64,000 nt of DNA from Geobacter sp. UBA698 (GCA_002298925.1 DBMM01000112.1:3086-67085); one strand, 5' to 3'; numbered from the stretch's first letter, positions 26,147 through 35,649 are shown. Translations and numbers: made by a program. The notes: a model not told the origin generated them from the letters alone.

Positions 26147-26201
26147 CGGGACAGATCTGTTTTTCTCTCATGGACAGAAGACAGATCTGTCCCCGTTTTT
26201 T
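26147..26201 (+). terminator. Terminator after the protease gene
   Basis: CGGGACAGATCTGT (26147-26160) and ACAGATCTGTCCCCG (26181-26195) form a near-perfect stem, followed by six T's. Confidence 0.8.
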
Positions 26202-26368
26202 GGACGACCCAATAGGGGACCTTATCCAACTTCCCGAAATTTCCCCAACACAATTGAGGCCGGCCTGCTTGACTTATTGTGGAACTGCCAGATAATTGAC
26301 CTACATCAACCGTTCAGGGCAAATTCTATGGATGTTTCCCAGACAAAGGCACTTTCGTTGGCGTTAAT

Positions 26369-26507
26369 CCAATTCCAAATCAAAGCGCCATCTTCGTTGA
26401 CCCTTCGACTTCGCTCAGGACAGGCTCGTCTTCAGCTCCTCAACGTACTATTTGTACGCCTTCGTCGCCTCACTCCTCGCCGCCTTGATTGCATCTCTGA
26501 TTTGAAA
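26369..26507. repeat. Dispersed intergenic repeat, copy A
   Basis: 139 bases matching 30031-30147 over their length apart from an inserted 24-bp block containing CTTCGACTTCGCTCAGG. The ends are imperfect inverted repeats (TTCCAAATCAAAG and the complement of CTCTGATTTGAAA). It lies upstream of the methyltransferase gene. No coding content is apparent. It looks like a MITE- or REP-type element. Confidence 0.75.
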
Positions 26508-26599
26508 CTTGAACTACCCTTCATCAACGGTCATGCAAACACTGAAGACAGGGTTTACAGTACCGAGAACAGACTGACAAGGAGCCTCCAGGTGTCCCG

Positions 26600-27172
26600 A
26601 TGACTGATCTCTTTGCCTTCTTTGCAGCATTCCTGAAGCACCCGCTTCAGGTCGGTTCGCTCATCCCCAGTTCTCAATTTCTCATGCGACGGATTGTGGA
26701 TACCGCCGGGATCGATTCGGCCACAACCATTGTGGAACTTGGTCCTGGCTGCGGAGGCTCCACGCAGGCCATCCTGCGGGCCGCCCCGGCACACACCAGA
26801 CTCCTCAGTATCGAAGTCAATCCGAATCTGCATGCGCTGGTTCGCGGTATCAACGACAAGCGACTCATCGCCCATCTGGGAGACGCCCGCCAACTGGAGC
26901 AGATTCTGGCTCTGTACGCTTTTGGCTCCCCGCAGGTGGTGATTTCCGGCATTCCTTTTTCCACCATGAGCATGCGGTCAGGCTCTCAACTCATTGAGCA
27001 GATATCTTCCGTGCTCGCGCCGGGAGGCCGCTTCGTTGCATACCAGGTAAGCAAACGGGTTGCCACCCTGTGCCGGCCTATTCTCGGACAGGAACAGATG
27101 CAGCTGGAACTTTTCAACCTGCCTCCGATGCGGGTTTACCGGTGGCAAAAGAACGACAACTACAAGCTTTGA
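26600..27172 (+). CDS. Phospholipid N-methyltransferase-like SAM-dependent enzyme
   Basis: A 190-residue protein. VELGPGCGGSTQAIL is SAM motif I and VVISGIPFSTM resembles the NPPY-like catalytic motif of the KsgA-related phospholipid N-methyltransferase group (COG3963). The N-terminal FLKHPLQVGSLIPSS is also typical. It is intact, unlike the deleted copy at 12060-12235. Its neighbour 40 bases on is a DUF72 gene. The preceding repeat at 26369-26507 is probably unrelated to its function. Confidence 0.8.
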   Translation: MTDLFAFFAAFLKHPLQVGSLIPSSQFLMRRIVDTAGIDSATTIVELGPGCGGSTQAILRAAPAHTRLLSIEVNPNLHALVRGINDKRLIAHLGDARQLEQILALYAFGSPQVVISGIPFSTMSMRSGSQLIEQISSVLAPGGRFVAYQVSKRVATLCRPILGQEQMQLELFNLPPMRVYRWQKNDNYKL

Positions 27173-27212
27173 GACGATACTGCCTGATCCCGACAGAAAG
27201 CGGAGGAGGGAA

Positions 27213-27941
27213 ATGCCCAAACTGTTCATCGGCTGCAGCGGTTTTACCTACCCGCACTGGCGTGGCTGCTTTTATCCCGACAAACTCCCGCAAAAGCGGT
27301 GGTTCGATTACTATTGCACTACATTCGCCAGTGTCGAGCTGAATGTCACCTTCTATCGCCTGTTGAAACCGGGGGTCTTTGATCACTGGCAGCGGGAATC
27401 CCCCGGGAACTTTACTTTCTGCGTCAAGGGGAGCCGGTTCATCACCCATGTCAAAAGGCTTGCCAATCCGGAAGTAGCGCTTGCGCGCTTTTTTGAAGGG
27501 GTGCTTCTGCTTGGAGAAAAGCTGCGGGTGATCCTCTGGCAGTTCCACCCCGGTTTTGCCTGCGATATTGGCCGACTAAAACGGTTCCTTGAACTGCTGA
27601 CTGCTTATCCCGTCCGAAACACCCTGGAATTCAGGCATGAAAGCTGGTGTTGCGCGGAGGTATTTACTCTCTGCCAAGAAGCCGGGGTTGCCCTCTGCAT
27701 GGCGGACTGGCCTGATTTTATTGATGAACTGCCGCAGACCGCCTCTTTCGTCTACCTCCGACGTCACGGCCGGGGCGGAAGCTACGCCGGTTGCTACTCT
27801 CACGATGAGCTGCTGGCGGATGCAACAAGAATAAGGAGATATCTGGAGCGGGGCCAGGAAGTTTACATCTACTTCAACAACGATGCCCAGGCTTTCGCCC
27901 CTCAAAACGCCATGGAACTGGCGAAAATTCTCGGCACCTGA
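27213..27941 (+). CDS. DUF72 family protein
   Basis: A 242-residue protein. MPKLFIGCSGFTYPHWRGCFYP is the characteristic N-terminus of DUF72 (YecE-like) proteins, with FYRL, FKVK-like FCVKGSRFITH and the late EVYIYFNNDAQAFA as further family blocks. The fold is a TIM barrel and the biochemical role is not established. The start is ATG 27213 behind GGAGGAGGG; the longer frame from 27060 overlaps the methyltransferase gene. Confidence 0.88.
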   Translation: MPKLFIGCSGFTYPHWRGCFYPDKLPQKRWFDYYCTTFASVELNVTFYRLLKPGVFDHWQRESPGNFTFCVKGSRFITHVKRLANPEVALARFFEGVLLLGEKLRVILWQFHPGFACDIGRLKRFLELLTAYPVRNTLEFRHESWCCAEVFTLCQEAGVALCMADWPDFIDELPQTASFVYLRRHGRGGSYAGCYSHDELLADATRIRRYLERGQEVYIYFNNDAQAFAPQNAMELAKILGT

Positions 27942-27962
27942 CCTTTGATTTGCAATTGGAAT
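27942..27962 (-). repeat. Terminal fragment of the dispersed repeat
   Basis: The complement reads ATTCCAATTGCAAATCAAAG, matching the left end of the repeats at 26369 and 30031 with one change. It sits just after the DUF72 stop, in inverted orientation. Confidence 0.5.
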
Positions 27963-28026
27963 GACACTCTTTTCCATTGTCTAACCTGACGCTATTGTTC
28001 CCCCCTTACAGCAACCCAGCAAACGT

Positions 28027-30003
28027 TCACACCCCCGCCTCTCGTTCGGCAACCGGAAGCATTACCGTGAAGGTCGACCCTTCACCGGGTGCGCTGCGAA
28101 CCTCGACCGTCCCGCCGTGCAGTTCCACCAGGGAGCGGGTAATCCAGAGGCCGAGTCCGGTTCCACCCACCTCGCGGGTGGTAGGGTTGTCGGCCCGGTA
28201 GAACTTGGTGAAGAGCCGGGACTGCTCATCCTGGCTGAGACCGATGCCGGTGTCCGTCACCTGGATGCGGAGCTGTCCCGGCTCGCGGGTCGCAGCAATA
28301 GTGATGCTCCCGCCAGCGGGGGTGTACTTGCAGGCATTGGAGAGTAGGTTGACCATCACCTGGGTCAGCCGGTCCATATCCCCCACCACCGCCGGCAGGT
28401 CGGCGGGAAGGTCGAGAGAAAGGGTCTGCCCCTTCTCCTCGATGGAGGGACGGTGCGACTGGGCCACATTGCGAATGATCTGTCCCAGGTCGAGGGGAAT
28501 CCGCTTCAGCTCAATGCGGCCGGACTCGATGCGGGAGACGTTGAGCAGGTCGTTGATCAGGGCGGTCAGCCGATCGGTGTTCCGCTTGACGATGCCGAGG
28601 AAATCGGCCTGCTCTTCCTGCAGCTCGCCGGCGTCCCCGTCCAGAAGCATCTCGACATAACCGGAGATGGAGGTGAGCGGCGTACGCAGTTCATGGGAGA
28701 CCAGGGAGACGAATTCCGATTTCATCCGATCCAGCTCCCGTTCGCGGGTCACGTCTCGAAAGGCGAACAGCCGCCCCAGCCGCCCTCCCCGGGCATCACG
28801 CACCACCGTTGAAAAGAGCTCGTGCTCCCGGCGGCGCGGCCAGTGCTGGACGAGGATTTCGGTGAACTCCCCCCTGACGGTGCGGCGCAGTGCAACCCGC
28901 AACCTGCGGGAGCCCGGCGAATCGTCGAACATCCGCTCCATCTTCGGCAACAGCGGAGAAAAGCTGCTTCCCAGAAGCTCCCCCTGGCTGACCCTGAAAA
29001 GCTGCTCGAAGCGGCGGTTAAGGGCGAGGATTTCCCCCGCAGGCGAGACCAGCAGCATCGCCTCGCTAGTGGCGTCGAGAATGGCCCGGGCCTCGATGCG
29101 GGCCAGCTCCGCCTCCCGGTAGAGTACTTCAAGCTGGACAACGCTATCACGGAGTTGCTGCTCGATCCGGCGGCGGGCGGTCAGGTCATGGACCAGTCCC
29201 ACGAAGCGGCTCTTTCCTCCCCAGGGCATCTCACCCACGGAAAGGTTCAGCGGGAAGGTGCTCCCGTCAAGACGAATCCCCTCCAGGGTGCACAACGCGG
29301 CACCCTCCTCATCGTGACAGAAACCGCTCCCGTCGGAAACGCCCTCTGCACTGACGATAGAGCAGGCGCCGGGAATCAGCTCCTCGATGTTCCTCCCCAC
29401 CAGCGAAGCCGCTGTACCGGCAAAAATCCTCTCCGCCACCGGATTCACCGAGTCGATGGACCCCTCTCCGTCAAAGACGACCATGCCGTCAGCCAGGCTC
29501 CGCAGCATGGTGCTGAGGCGGGCGGCATTGAGCTCGGTCTCGGCCCAGTCAGCCAGGCCTACCAGTGCCTCCAGTTCATCACTGCTCAGCTGGCGGGGGT
29601 GATGATCGATAATGCAGAGGGTGCCAACCCGCTGCCCGTGAGGGCCGTGTAGCGGCTGGCCGGCATAGAAGCGGACGTGGGGCGGGCCGGTGACGAGGGG
29701 GTTATCATAGAAGCGGGGGTCCTCCTGGGCGTCGGGGATGATGAGCGGTTCGTCATGGAGAATGGCATGGCCGCAGAAGGAGATGCCCCGGGGAGTCTCG
29801 CATACTGCCAGCCCCTGGCATGATTTGAACCACTGGCGGTTGGCGTCCACCAGACTGATCAGAGCCACCGGCACGCCGAACAGACGGGAAGCGATGCGGG
29901 TGATCCGGTCGAAGCGCTCCTCCGGAGGAGTGTCGAGGATCGCCAGGCCATGCAGTTCGGCCAGCCGCGCCTCTTCATGGTCAGGGATGGGTGCTTTCAG
30001 CAT
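28027..30003 (-). CDS. GAF-PAS-PAS sensor histidine kinase
   Basis: A 658-residue cytosolic kinase. Order: GAF (about 15-155; LVDANRQWFKS, GTLCIID), PAS (about 165-285), second PAS (about 300-420), HisKA with SHELRTPLTS (phospho-His), and HATPase with NLLSNACKYTP, DTGIGL and GTGLGLW. It lacks a receiver of its own, unlike the related kinase at 3556-5307. The start is ATG 30003 with GGGAG six bases upstream. It is the last gene of a same-strand set with a CheY-like regulator and a large helicase, with a repeat element between it and the helicase. Confidence 0.9.
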   Translation of the reverse strand: MLKAPIPDHEEARLAELHGLAILDTPPEERFDRITRIASRLFGVPVALISLVDANRQWFKSCQGLAVCETPRGISFCGHAILHDEPLIIPDAQEDPRFYDNPLVTGPPHVRFYAGQPLHGPHGQRVGTLCIIDHHPRQLSSDELEALVGLADWAETELNAARLSTMLRSLADGMVVFDGEGSIDSVNPVAERIFAGTAASLVGRNIEELIPGACSIVSAEGVSDGSGFCHDEEGAALCTLEGIRLDGSTFPLNLSVGEMPWGGKSRFVGLVHDLTARRRIEQQLRDSVVQLEVLYREAELARIEARAILDATSEAMLLVSPAGEILALNRRFEQLFRVSQGELLGSSFSPLLPKMERMFDDSPGSRRLRVALRRTVRGEFTEILVQHWPRRREHELFSTVVRDARGGRLGRLFAFRDVTRERELDRMKSEFVSLVSHELRTPLTSISGYVEMLLDGDAGELQEEQADFLGIVKRNTDRLTALINDLLNVSRIESGRIELKRIPLDLGQIIRNVAQSHRPSIEEKGQTLSLDLPADLPAVVGDMDRLTQVMVNLLSNACKYTPAGGSITIAATREPGQLRIQVTDTGIGLSQDEQSRLFTKFYRADNPTTREVGGTGLGLWITRSLVELHGGTVEVRSAPGEGSTFTVMLPVAEREAGV

Positions 30004-30030
30004 GGGAGACTCCCGGGGTGAACGGTCATA

Positions 30031-30147
30031 CCAATTCCAAATCAAAGCGCTATCTTCGTTGGCTCGTCTTCGGCTCCTCAACATACTGATCTGTATGCCT
30101 TCGTCGCCTCAATTCTCGCCGTCTTGATTTCATCTTTGATTTGAAAT
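30031..30147. repeat. Dispersed intergenic repeat, copy B
   Basis: 117 bases matching 26369-26507 minus its 24-bp insert. It lies between the helicase stop and the histidine-kinase start and probably carries no gene. Confidence 0.75.
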
Positions 30148-30152
30148 CGGCA

Positions 30153-33100
30153 TCACTCGGTAACCAGCTGTTCCCCTGCCCCGGCGGTCACCGCGGCGAT
30201 CCACCCCCGGACTATATTGGTGTCACGGCCGCCGAGCTGCTCAGCCAGTTGCCGGCGCAGCGGCGTAGGGAGGTTGCGGCGGGGGTCCCCCGGAGAGAGG
30301 AGCGGGGCGTGGGCCTCGCCGGAGCCGTAATGTCCGGTGAGGGGGTTGACGGAGAACTCCCGGGCATGCTTGGCGGCAATGGCTTCGGTACGGCGCCACT
30401 GACCGCTCTCCCGATCGAAACGGATCTGCAGAGTGCTGCCGTAGGCCTTGACCAGCTCGTAGATGTGGGTCACCTTGTTGCGGGCCAGCATCAGCTCCGC
30501 AGCCAGCTGCTCCCGCTCGGCCCGGGTGAAGTTCCCCAGACGCCCCGCCTCGATCTTGACGGCCAGCGGATCGTCACCGGTTTTGGCAGCTCGGGTACGG
30601 ACTTCCTTGTGGGCCTGACTGAGCAGCGCCAGGGATGTCTCGTCCAGCCTGCGGGCATGGCGTTCGTTGCCATGGAGCTCCTCGACAGCGGTGACAACAT
30701 CGGCCGGCAGGTCCGCCGACTCGTCCAACCCCGGGGCATGGGAACCGAGCAGCAGCATCACCAGGCGATAGCAGTTATGGTCCCAACTGGCCATGGCCCG
30801 CATGGCACGCCCCCGCAGCTGCTGCCAGGCGGTGACATTGCGGGTGGCGGTGGCGTCGATCAGCACGTTGGGCCTGATGACGTTCCAGCCGGTCCGGGCC
30901 CAGGGGGAGACGATGATCATGTTCACCGGCAGGGAATCCGCATCGACGATGCGGGCGGTCAGTTCGTACATCAGCTGCTTGCGGTCACCTTCGGCCATCC
31001 GGATCACGAAAAACTTCTGCAGCTCGCCGTTCACCTGCCGCAGTTCGGCCAGGTGGGCCCCGCGGAAGCGGGTGGCGATCATGGCATAGTCGAAGAAGGT
31101 GGCGACCCATTTGGCCAGGTACTGGTGCTTGAGGTCAAGGCGCGCCAGGAGTTTCTCCCCCAGCAGACCGAGACCGGCTCGCTGGATCTGGCGGCGGAAC
31201 CCCTTGATAACTTCACGGTTGAATTCATCGAACCGTGCGGCATGGACCTCACCCAGCCCCGCCACGTAAAGTTTCAGGACATCAATCAGGTACGCCCCCA
31301 GTTCAGCACCAGCGGCCTCCCCCAGCTCCAGCCCCTGGGTCACCAGGCCGAACAGGGCACTCCCCTGCTGACCGAGGATGATCTCCTGGTGGATGAATTC
31401 GGCGATCTGTTCGGGGAGCGGTTGCTTCTCGTCCCAGGGGAGGTAGATTTCCCCGGAAAGGACCGCCATGGGAGTGAACCTGCCGTCGCCGAGCATCTGG
31501 GCGAACAGGCCGGCGACGCCGCTGTAGGTTGGGGCTGCCACTCCCTCCTCCCAGTGGATCCGCTTGCCCGCATCGAAGATGATCACCCCTGACACCGGCC
31601 TGATCGAACGCTCGGCCTCGACAATCGCCTTGATGCAGTCGACCCGCCCCTCCCCGGCCCGCAGGTAGAAGCTCTTCAGGCTGTCGTACAGGCCGACAAT
31701 GGTGCTGGCCAGGCCGTCCCGCACCAGTTCTGCCAACCGGGCCTCGGAGGACGACTCGGCCGGAAGCCGGCGGATAGCTTCCCCGTCGAAGCAGGTGGCG
31801 AAGCCAGGCACATGCAGGCGCCGGGCAATGTCGGGCAGGTAGATCTGGCCACGAAGTTTGTCGCGGATCTCCTCCAGCCGGGTGCAGAGGGTGGCAAAGC
31901 GCTGGAGCCGATCTTCACGCTCCTCCGGAAGAAACTCGTCCGCCTCGCCTGTCAGCAAGGCCTCGTCCGACCAGTTGCGGGCCAGCTGCACCAGGGTGAT
32001 CAGGTGCAGCTCGTTCATGGCGAGGTTGCCGCCCGACTCCCAGGAAGTGAGCCGCTCTGCCAGGGCCTGGTCGCGCTCCGGGTGTCCCGCGTACATGTGC
32101 AGGAGATCCCGCCCCAGAGCTACCCGCTCCTCCAGGGGAATGGCGGCGAAGAAGCCGCGCAGCCGTTCGCTCCCCGCCAGCTCCACAAACCGGCGGATGG
32201 CCAGCTTGTACTCATCCAGCAGCAGCCGCACCCGCTGCTCCCGGTCGGAATAGGCAAAGGGGACCCCCAGCTCGGCGAAGGGGGCAACGAAACCATAGGC
32301 AATCAGGTCCGCCGCCGGCATGGTGTAGACCAGCTGCAGGCCGAGCCGGGCGAAACGACGGCGATAAGCGGTGGCGGTGCCGGAAAAGCCGATCACCCCG
32401 GTCAGGCTGCCGTCACGCAACCACTCGGTCAGCAGGCGGGTCACCGCAGCCGATATGCTCTTCAGGTCCTCCACCACCTTGTGAACCTCATCGAGGACCA
32501 CATAGCGGATGGCGTTCCCCTGGAGAAACGCTTCGATGGAGTTCTGGTCGAAGCCCCCCTTCCCCGTTGCCGAGCCGGTCTGGGCCAGGGCAGCGTAGGT
32601 CATGACGATCACCGCCGGCGAAATGCCGGTGGCCGCCACCTCCGCTTCCAGGGCTGCCGTGGTGCCGGTGAAGATCATGTCCGGAGCCATCCGGAGCCCG
32701 GTCGACTTGTGGCAGAGCTCGCCGAACCACTGCTGCTGGTAGTTGACGGTGGGAACCAGCACCAGGATCGACTGGCCGGGAGCGAGGGTGCGCAGCCAGT
32801 CCTGAATGCACATCATGCCGATCAGGGTCTTGCCGCTGCCGGTCGGGGCCTCGATCACCTGCCCCTGGTAGCCGTAGCCGCGGAAGATGGCAAAGGCGTC
32901 GTTCTGGTAGGGTCGGGGGAAGAGTGAACCGATCAGGTCCGCATGGTGCCAGGGAATCAGGTCGGGGGCCACCGAGGGGGGACCCAGCAGCTCCCGGGCG
33001 GCCGAGGTGAACAGGTCCGCCGTCTCGGCGCCGAAACCGCTCAACTGGCCGAGGAACTCCCGGAAACCGTCCCGGCGGTCGACGATGGCCGCCAGGCCGT

Positions 33101-33794
33101 GGAAACCGGCCTGTTCGAAGTAACGGTAGAGCTCCTCACCCAGCAGCGCCTCGAGCCCGGCCTGGTCGAGATTGATGGCGATGTAGACCCGGTGGGTGCG
33201 GCAGTACCCCTTATCCCCGCCGGTCACGTGCCCCGAAGCCAGCAGGTTTTTCAGGTGATCCCGCAGTACCTCCTCCCGGACGTCGGCCAGCAGGTGCAGT
33301 TCGTTCACGCGACTGGTCAGGTTGTCCGGGGAAAGGGGCAGCGTCGATTCCTGCAGCACCTCGACGATCAGGTCTTCGATCAGCCGCCAGCGGAGACGCT
33401 TGTCAAGGGTCAGGGCCAGGGGCACCCGGGAGGGAGCGATGTCGTGCATGTGGTGGAAGGGGTGGTGCAGGGCGACCAGGTTGCGCAGGGAGGCCTGGAG
33501 CAGAGTTTCCCGGCGTTCCGCCAGGGCGTGGCGCAGGATGGCGATAGTGCGGCCGTAGTAGCGGGCCAGGATGTAGAAGCGCTCGCGCATGGCGGCAAAG
33601 TCACCCCGCGCCAGGTCCTTCTCGAAATCCCGGTGAATCGATTCAGCAAACCCCTGGGCCTGCCAGTAGCGGGACGGGGTGACGGCCGAGGCCGGTGCCG
33701 TGGCGGCAAGTTCTGCCAGCGGCTCCATCAACGGTGCAGGTTCACTGTCCAGGGTCGCTTCCAGTACCTCTTCGCGCAGGTCGTTTCTGTCCAT
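30153..33794 (-). CDS. Very large SF2 DEAD/DEAH-type helicase-like protein
   Basis: A 1213-residue protein. Motif I APTGSGKT at about residues 316-323, motif II DEVH at about 435-438, motif III SGTAT at about 471-475 and motif VI QQLRGRAMR late in the protein. About 300 residues precede the first motif and contain a winged-helix-like region (VREEVLRDHLKNLLASGHV). A long insert separates the two RecA halves and about 200 residues follow. I do not recognise a named family; it is not UvrB, RecQ or a restriction-enzyme subunit by the motifs seen. Its placement between a CheY-like regulator and a histidine kinase is unusual. ATG 33794 is chosen over a TTG 30 bases upstream. Confidence 0.8.
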   Translation of the reverse strand: MDRNDLREEVLEATLDSEPAPLMEPLAELAATAPASAVTPSRYWQAQGFAESIHRDFEKDLARGDFAAMRERFYILARYYGRTIAILRHALAERRETLLQASLRNLVALHHPFHHMHDIAPSRVPLALTLDKRLRWRLIEDLIVEVLQESTLPLSPDNLTSRVNELHLLADVREEVLRDHLKNLLASGHVTGGDKGYCRTHRVYIAINLDQAGLEALLGEELYRYFEQAGFHGLAAIVDRRDGFREFLGQLSGFGAETADLFTSAARELLGPPSVAPDLIPWHHADLIGSLFPRPYQNDAFAIFRGYGYQGQVIEAPTGSGKTLIGMMCIQDWLRTLAPGQSILVLVPTVNYQQQWFGELCHKSTGLRMAPDMIFTGTTAALEAEVAATGISPAVIVMTYAALAQTGSATGKGGFDQNSIEAFLQGNAIRYVVLDEVHKVVEDLKSISAAVTRLLTEWLRDGSLTGVIGFSGTATAYRRRFARLGLQLVYTMPAADLIAYGFVAPFAELGVPFAYSDREQRVRLLLDEYKLAIRRFVELAGSERLRGFFAAIPLEERVALGRDLLHMYAGHPERDQALAERLTSWESGGNLAMNELHLITLVQLARNWSDEALLTGEADEFLPEEREDRLQRFATLCTRLEEIRDKLRGQIYLPDIARRLHVPGFATCFDGEAIRRLPAESSSEARLAELVRDGLASTIVGLYDSLKSFYLRAGEGRVDCIKAIVEAERSIRPVSGVIIFDAGKRIHWEEGVAAPTYSGVAGLFAQMLGDGRFTPMAVLSGEIYLPWDEKQPLPEQIAEFIHQEIILGQQGSALFGLVTQGLELGEAAGAELGAYLIDVLKLYVAGLGEVHAARFDEFNREVIKGFRRQIQRAGLGLLGEKLLARLDLKHQYLAKWVATFFDYAMIATRFRGAHLAELRQVNGELQKFFVIRMAEGDRKQLMYELTARIVDADSLPVNMIIVSPWARTGWNVIRPNVLIDATATRNVTAWQQLRGRAMRAMASWDHNCYRLVMLLLGSHAPGLDESADLPADVVTAVEELHGNERHARRLDETSLALLSQAHKEVRTRAAKTGDDPLAVKIEAGRLGNFTRAEREQLAAELMLARNKVTHIYELVKAYGSTLQIRFDRESGQWRRTEAIAAKHAREFSVNPLTGHYGSGEAHAPLLSPGDPRRNLPTPLRRQLAEQLGGRDTNIVRGWIAAVTAGAGEQLVTE

Positions 33795-33861
33795 GGCGTG
33801 GCATCCCTTCCTTGCGGAAAACAATCACTATCAAACGATCAGCAGGGCCTCCCCTTTCAGG

Positions 33862-34254
33862 TCACGGGACAGCGGCCAGCCTGCCGTTGCGGATCAGCGC
33901 TACCCGCACCCGCTCGATCAGTTCCCGTGGGCTGAACGGCTTGATGATGTAGTCATCCGCCCCCCCGGAGAGCCCCTTGATCACGTCCGCCTCCTGTCCT
34001 TTGGCCGTCAGCAGGATCATCACCGGTGCTCCGCCGCCAAGCAGCTCCCTTACCTCCGCCACCACCTGGTAGCCATCCTTCTTCGGCATCATCACATCGA
34101 CAATCATCAGGTCCGGGCGCTCGGCCAGGGCCTTCGTAACCCCCTCCTCACCGTCGCGGGCGGTGGAAACCTGGTAGCCCGCCTTGGCCAGTTTCACCTC
34201 CAGCAGGTGGAGCACATCTGCCTCGTCGTCAATCGCCAGGATACGTATTGTCAT
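33862..34254 (-). CDS. CheY-like single-domain response regulator
   Basis: A 130-residue receiver with no output domain: acidic pair in LAIDDEAD, phospho-Asp in LMIVDVMMP, Thr in LLTAKG and Lys in IIKPF. ATG 34254 follows GAGGAGAGG. It lies 67 bases upstream of the helicase start in the same direction, and its likely kinase is the GAF-PAS kinase beyond the helicase. With no output domain it must act by protein contact, possibly on the helicase; that is inference. Confidence 0.88.
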   Translation of the reverse strand: MTIRILAIDDEADVLHLLEVKLAKAGYQVSTARDGEEGVTKALAERPDLMIVDVMMPKKDGYQVVAEVRELLGGGAPVMILLTAKGQEADVIKGLSGGADDYIIKPFSPRELIERVRVALIRNGRLAAVP

Positions 34255-34355
34255 GACACCTCTCCTCGGAACAGGTACCTGATCGCCGGATAACACTGTC
34301 TACTTGAGACCTGCCAACTCAATATTTCTCTTTAGCCAACCATGAGCTGCATATC

Positions 34356-34856
34356 TTATTGCGCAGTCCCTTTACCTGATCGTATGAATTGAGCAGCTTG
34401 TTCATCTATCACACCTTTCTTCACAGCCTGATCAATAAGAAACTTCTCGACCACTCCACCCTCATCAACCAAAAATAGTTTACGCTCTCCTGTCGCTTCC
34501 ATGCTCCCCTTGAATACTGCAAGCCGAGATGGAAATCCGGATAAATTCCCTTGATTATCCACCACAATTCCGTTGTATCCGAGGATTGAGGGAATAACGG
34601 TTGTTTTTTCAAATTTCTCGATTACCGGTGCCTTGTTAAGGAAATCCTTCAACTGGTCCATAGCATCTTTAGCTTCCAAAATATAAGCGGGATTCGGACG
34701 TCCGGAGTAAAGAAGGACCGTAACCTTCAATCCTGCTTTATCAGTGCTCATTTCACTGGCCTGTATGCCGCCGGCAAGGCAGAGGAGCACGGATAACATG
34801 GTAATTACAGACATGTATTTAGGATAAGCAATTAGTGTCTTAGCTAAACTGGGCAT
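34356..34856 (-). CDS. Secreted protein of unknown function
   Basis: A 166-residue protein. A signal peptide (SVLLCLAGGIQA, cleavage near residue 33) is followed by a soluble domain with LLYSGRPNPAYIL and GNLSGFPSRLAVFKG. Strong AAAGGAGG before the ATG. It lies 25 bases after the Cys-rich lipoprotein gene on the same strand, so the two are probably one operon. I recognise no family. Confidence 0.65.
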   Translation of the reverse strand: MPSLAKTLIAYPKYMSVITMLSVLLCLAGGIQASEMSTDKAGLKVTVLLYSGRPNPAYILEAKDAMDQLKDFLNKAPVIEKFEKTTVIPSILGYNGIVVDNQGNLSGFPSRLAVFKGSMEATGERKLFLVDEGGVVEKFLIDQAVKKGVIDEQAAQFIRSGKGTAQ

Positions 34857-34881
34857 GGACGTACCTCCTTTAACGATTTAA

Positions 34882-35460
34882 TTATTGTATTTTTTCATGT
34901 CCGTTGCCTTGTACGCTGTCGGAGCAGGAACAGAAATAGCCGCAAAATTCACTGTAGCAATAGGCGCCACATCTGTTTGCTGTTTCAGGGTTGGATATGG
35001 GATTCGAGGAATTATCAACATTCGTAGCCTGTGTCCCGCCGGGTTTATGTGACCACATACCGCCGCTGTCCAGGCGATACCAATGATAATCGTTTCCTGA
35101 ATAAAATGGCGCAGTACAACCGGGAGCTACGCAAGGAGCGACAACAAAGGCAATCTTATCTTTATTGCAGGAGCAGACACCCGATGCCGGTAATGGTTTG
35201 AGACCATCAGCAAGCGCGGCATTATATACGCCAGTGCAGGTGATAGGCATTGAATACTGTGCGGCTGCAGCCCTGCCGGGCTGAGCGAAGGTATCTGTCC
35301 GCTTGTTATTGCCATAGTTATAGCAATTGTTATGATCCTGAACGGTCCCTCCGTCATTCCAATAGGAAGGACTATAGGGTGGCACACTGCAACATCCTGA
35401 CAGTAAAGCAAGTAATCCGATAAGAAACATGTTCGCGAATACCGTCTCCTTGTTTTTCAT
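34882..35460 (-). CDS. Cys-rich lipoprotein of unknown function
   Basis: A 192-residue protein with a lipobox (LLSGC), then an Asn/Tyr-rich region and at least ten Cys. The distinctive C-terminal half carries NDYHWYRLDSGGMWSHKPG, then NPISNPE and YSEFCGYFC. This HWYR-WSHKPG pattern recalls secreted proteins of unknown role in other bacteria, but that is memory and unverified. The start is taken at the second ATG (35460), five bases after AGGAGG. First gene of a two-gene unit with 34356-34856, downstream of a copy of the promoter/leader element. Confidence 0.65.
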   Translation of the reverse strand: MKNKETVFANMFLIGLLALLSGCCSVPPYSPSYWNDGGTVQDHNNCYNYGNNKRTDTFAQPGRAAAAQYSMPITCTGVYNAALADGLKPLPASGVCSCNKDKIAFVVAPCVAPGCTAPFYSGNDYHWYRLDSGGMWSHKPGGTQATNVDNSSNPISNPETANRCGAYCYSEFCGYFCSCSDSVQGNGHEKIQ

Positions 35461-35649
35461 CATAACCTCCTTTCTGGGTAGGGGAGAGGTTTACTCCCTT
35501 ATAGTTTGTTGATCTGGGTAGCTGCATACGGACGTTCTGATCTAATTTTACATCCTCACCAATTAACGCGCTGGAAAGCGGCATCATTTTCATTTTGTTA
35601 AACCATGAGCCACCACTATCAACCCCACTAGCACCTGCCCCCTCTCTGA

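Noticed and set aside
26341..26520. Possible CRISPR or tandem repeat
   Set aside because: Repeated words come from one imperfect palindromic element, with no regular spacers.
30141..31592. 483-codon plus-strand open frame
   Set aside because: It is antisense to the helicase gene in GC-rich sequence and its translation is low-complexity Gly/Gln/Val-rich with no family motifs.
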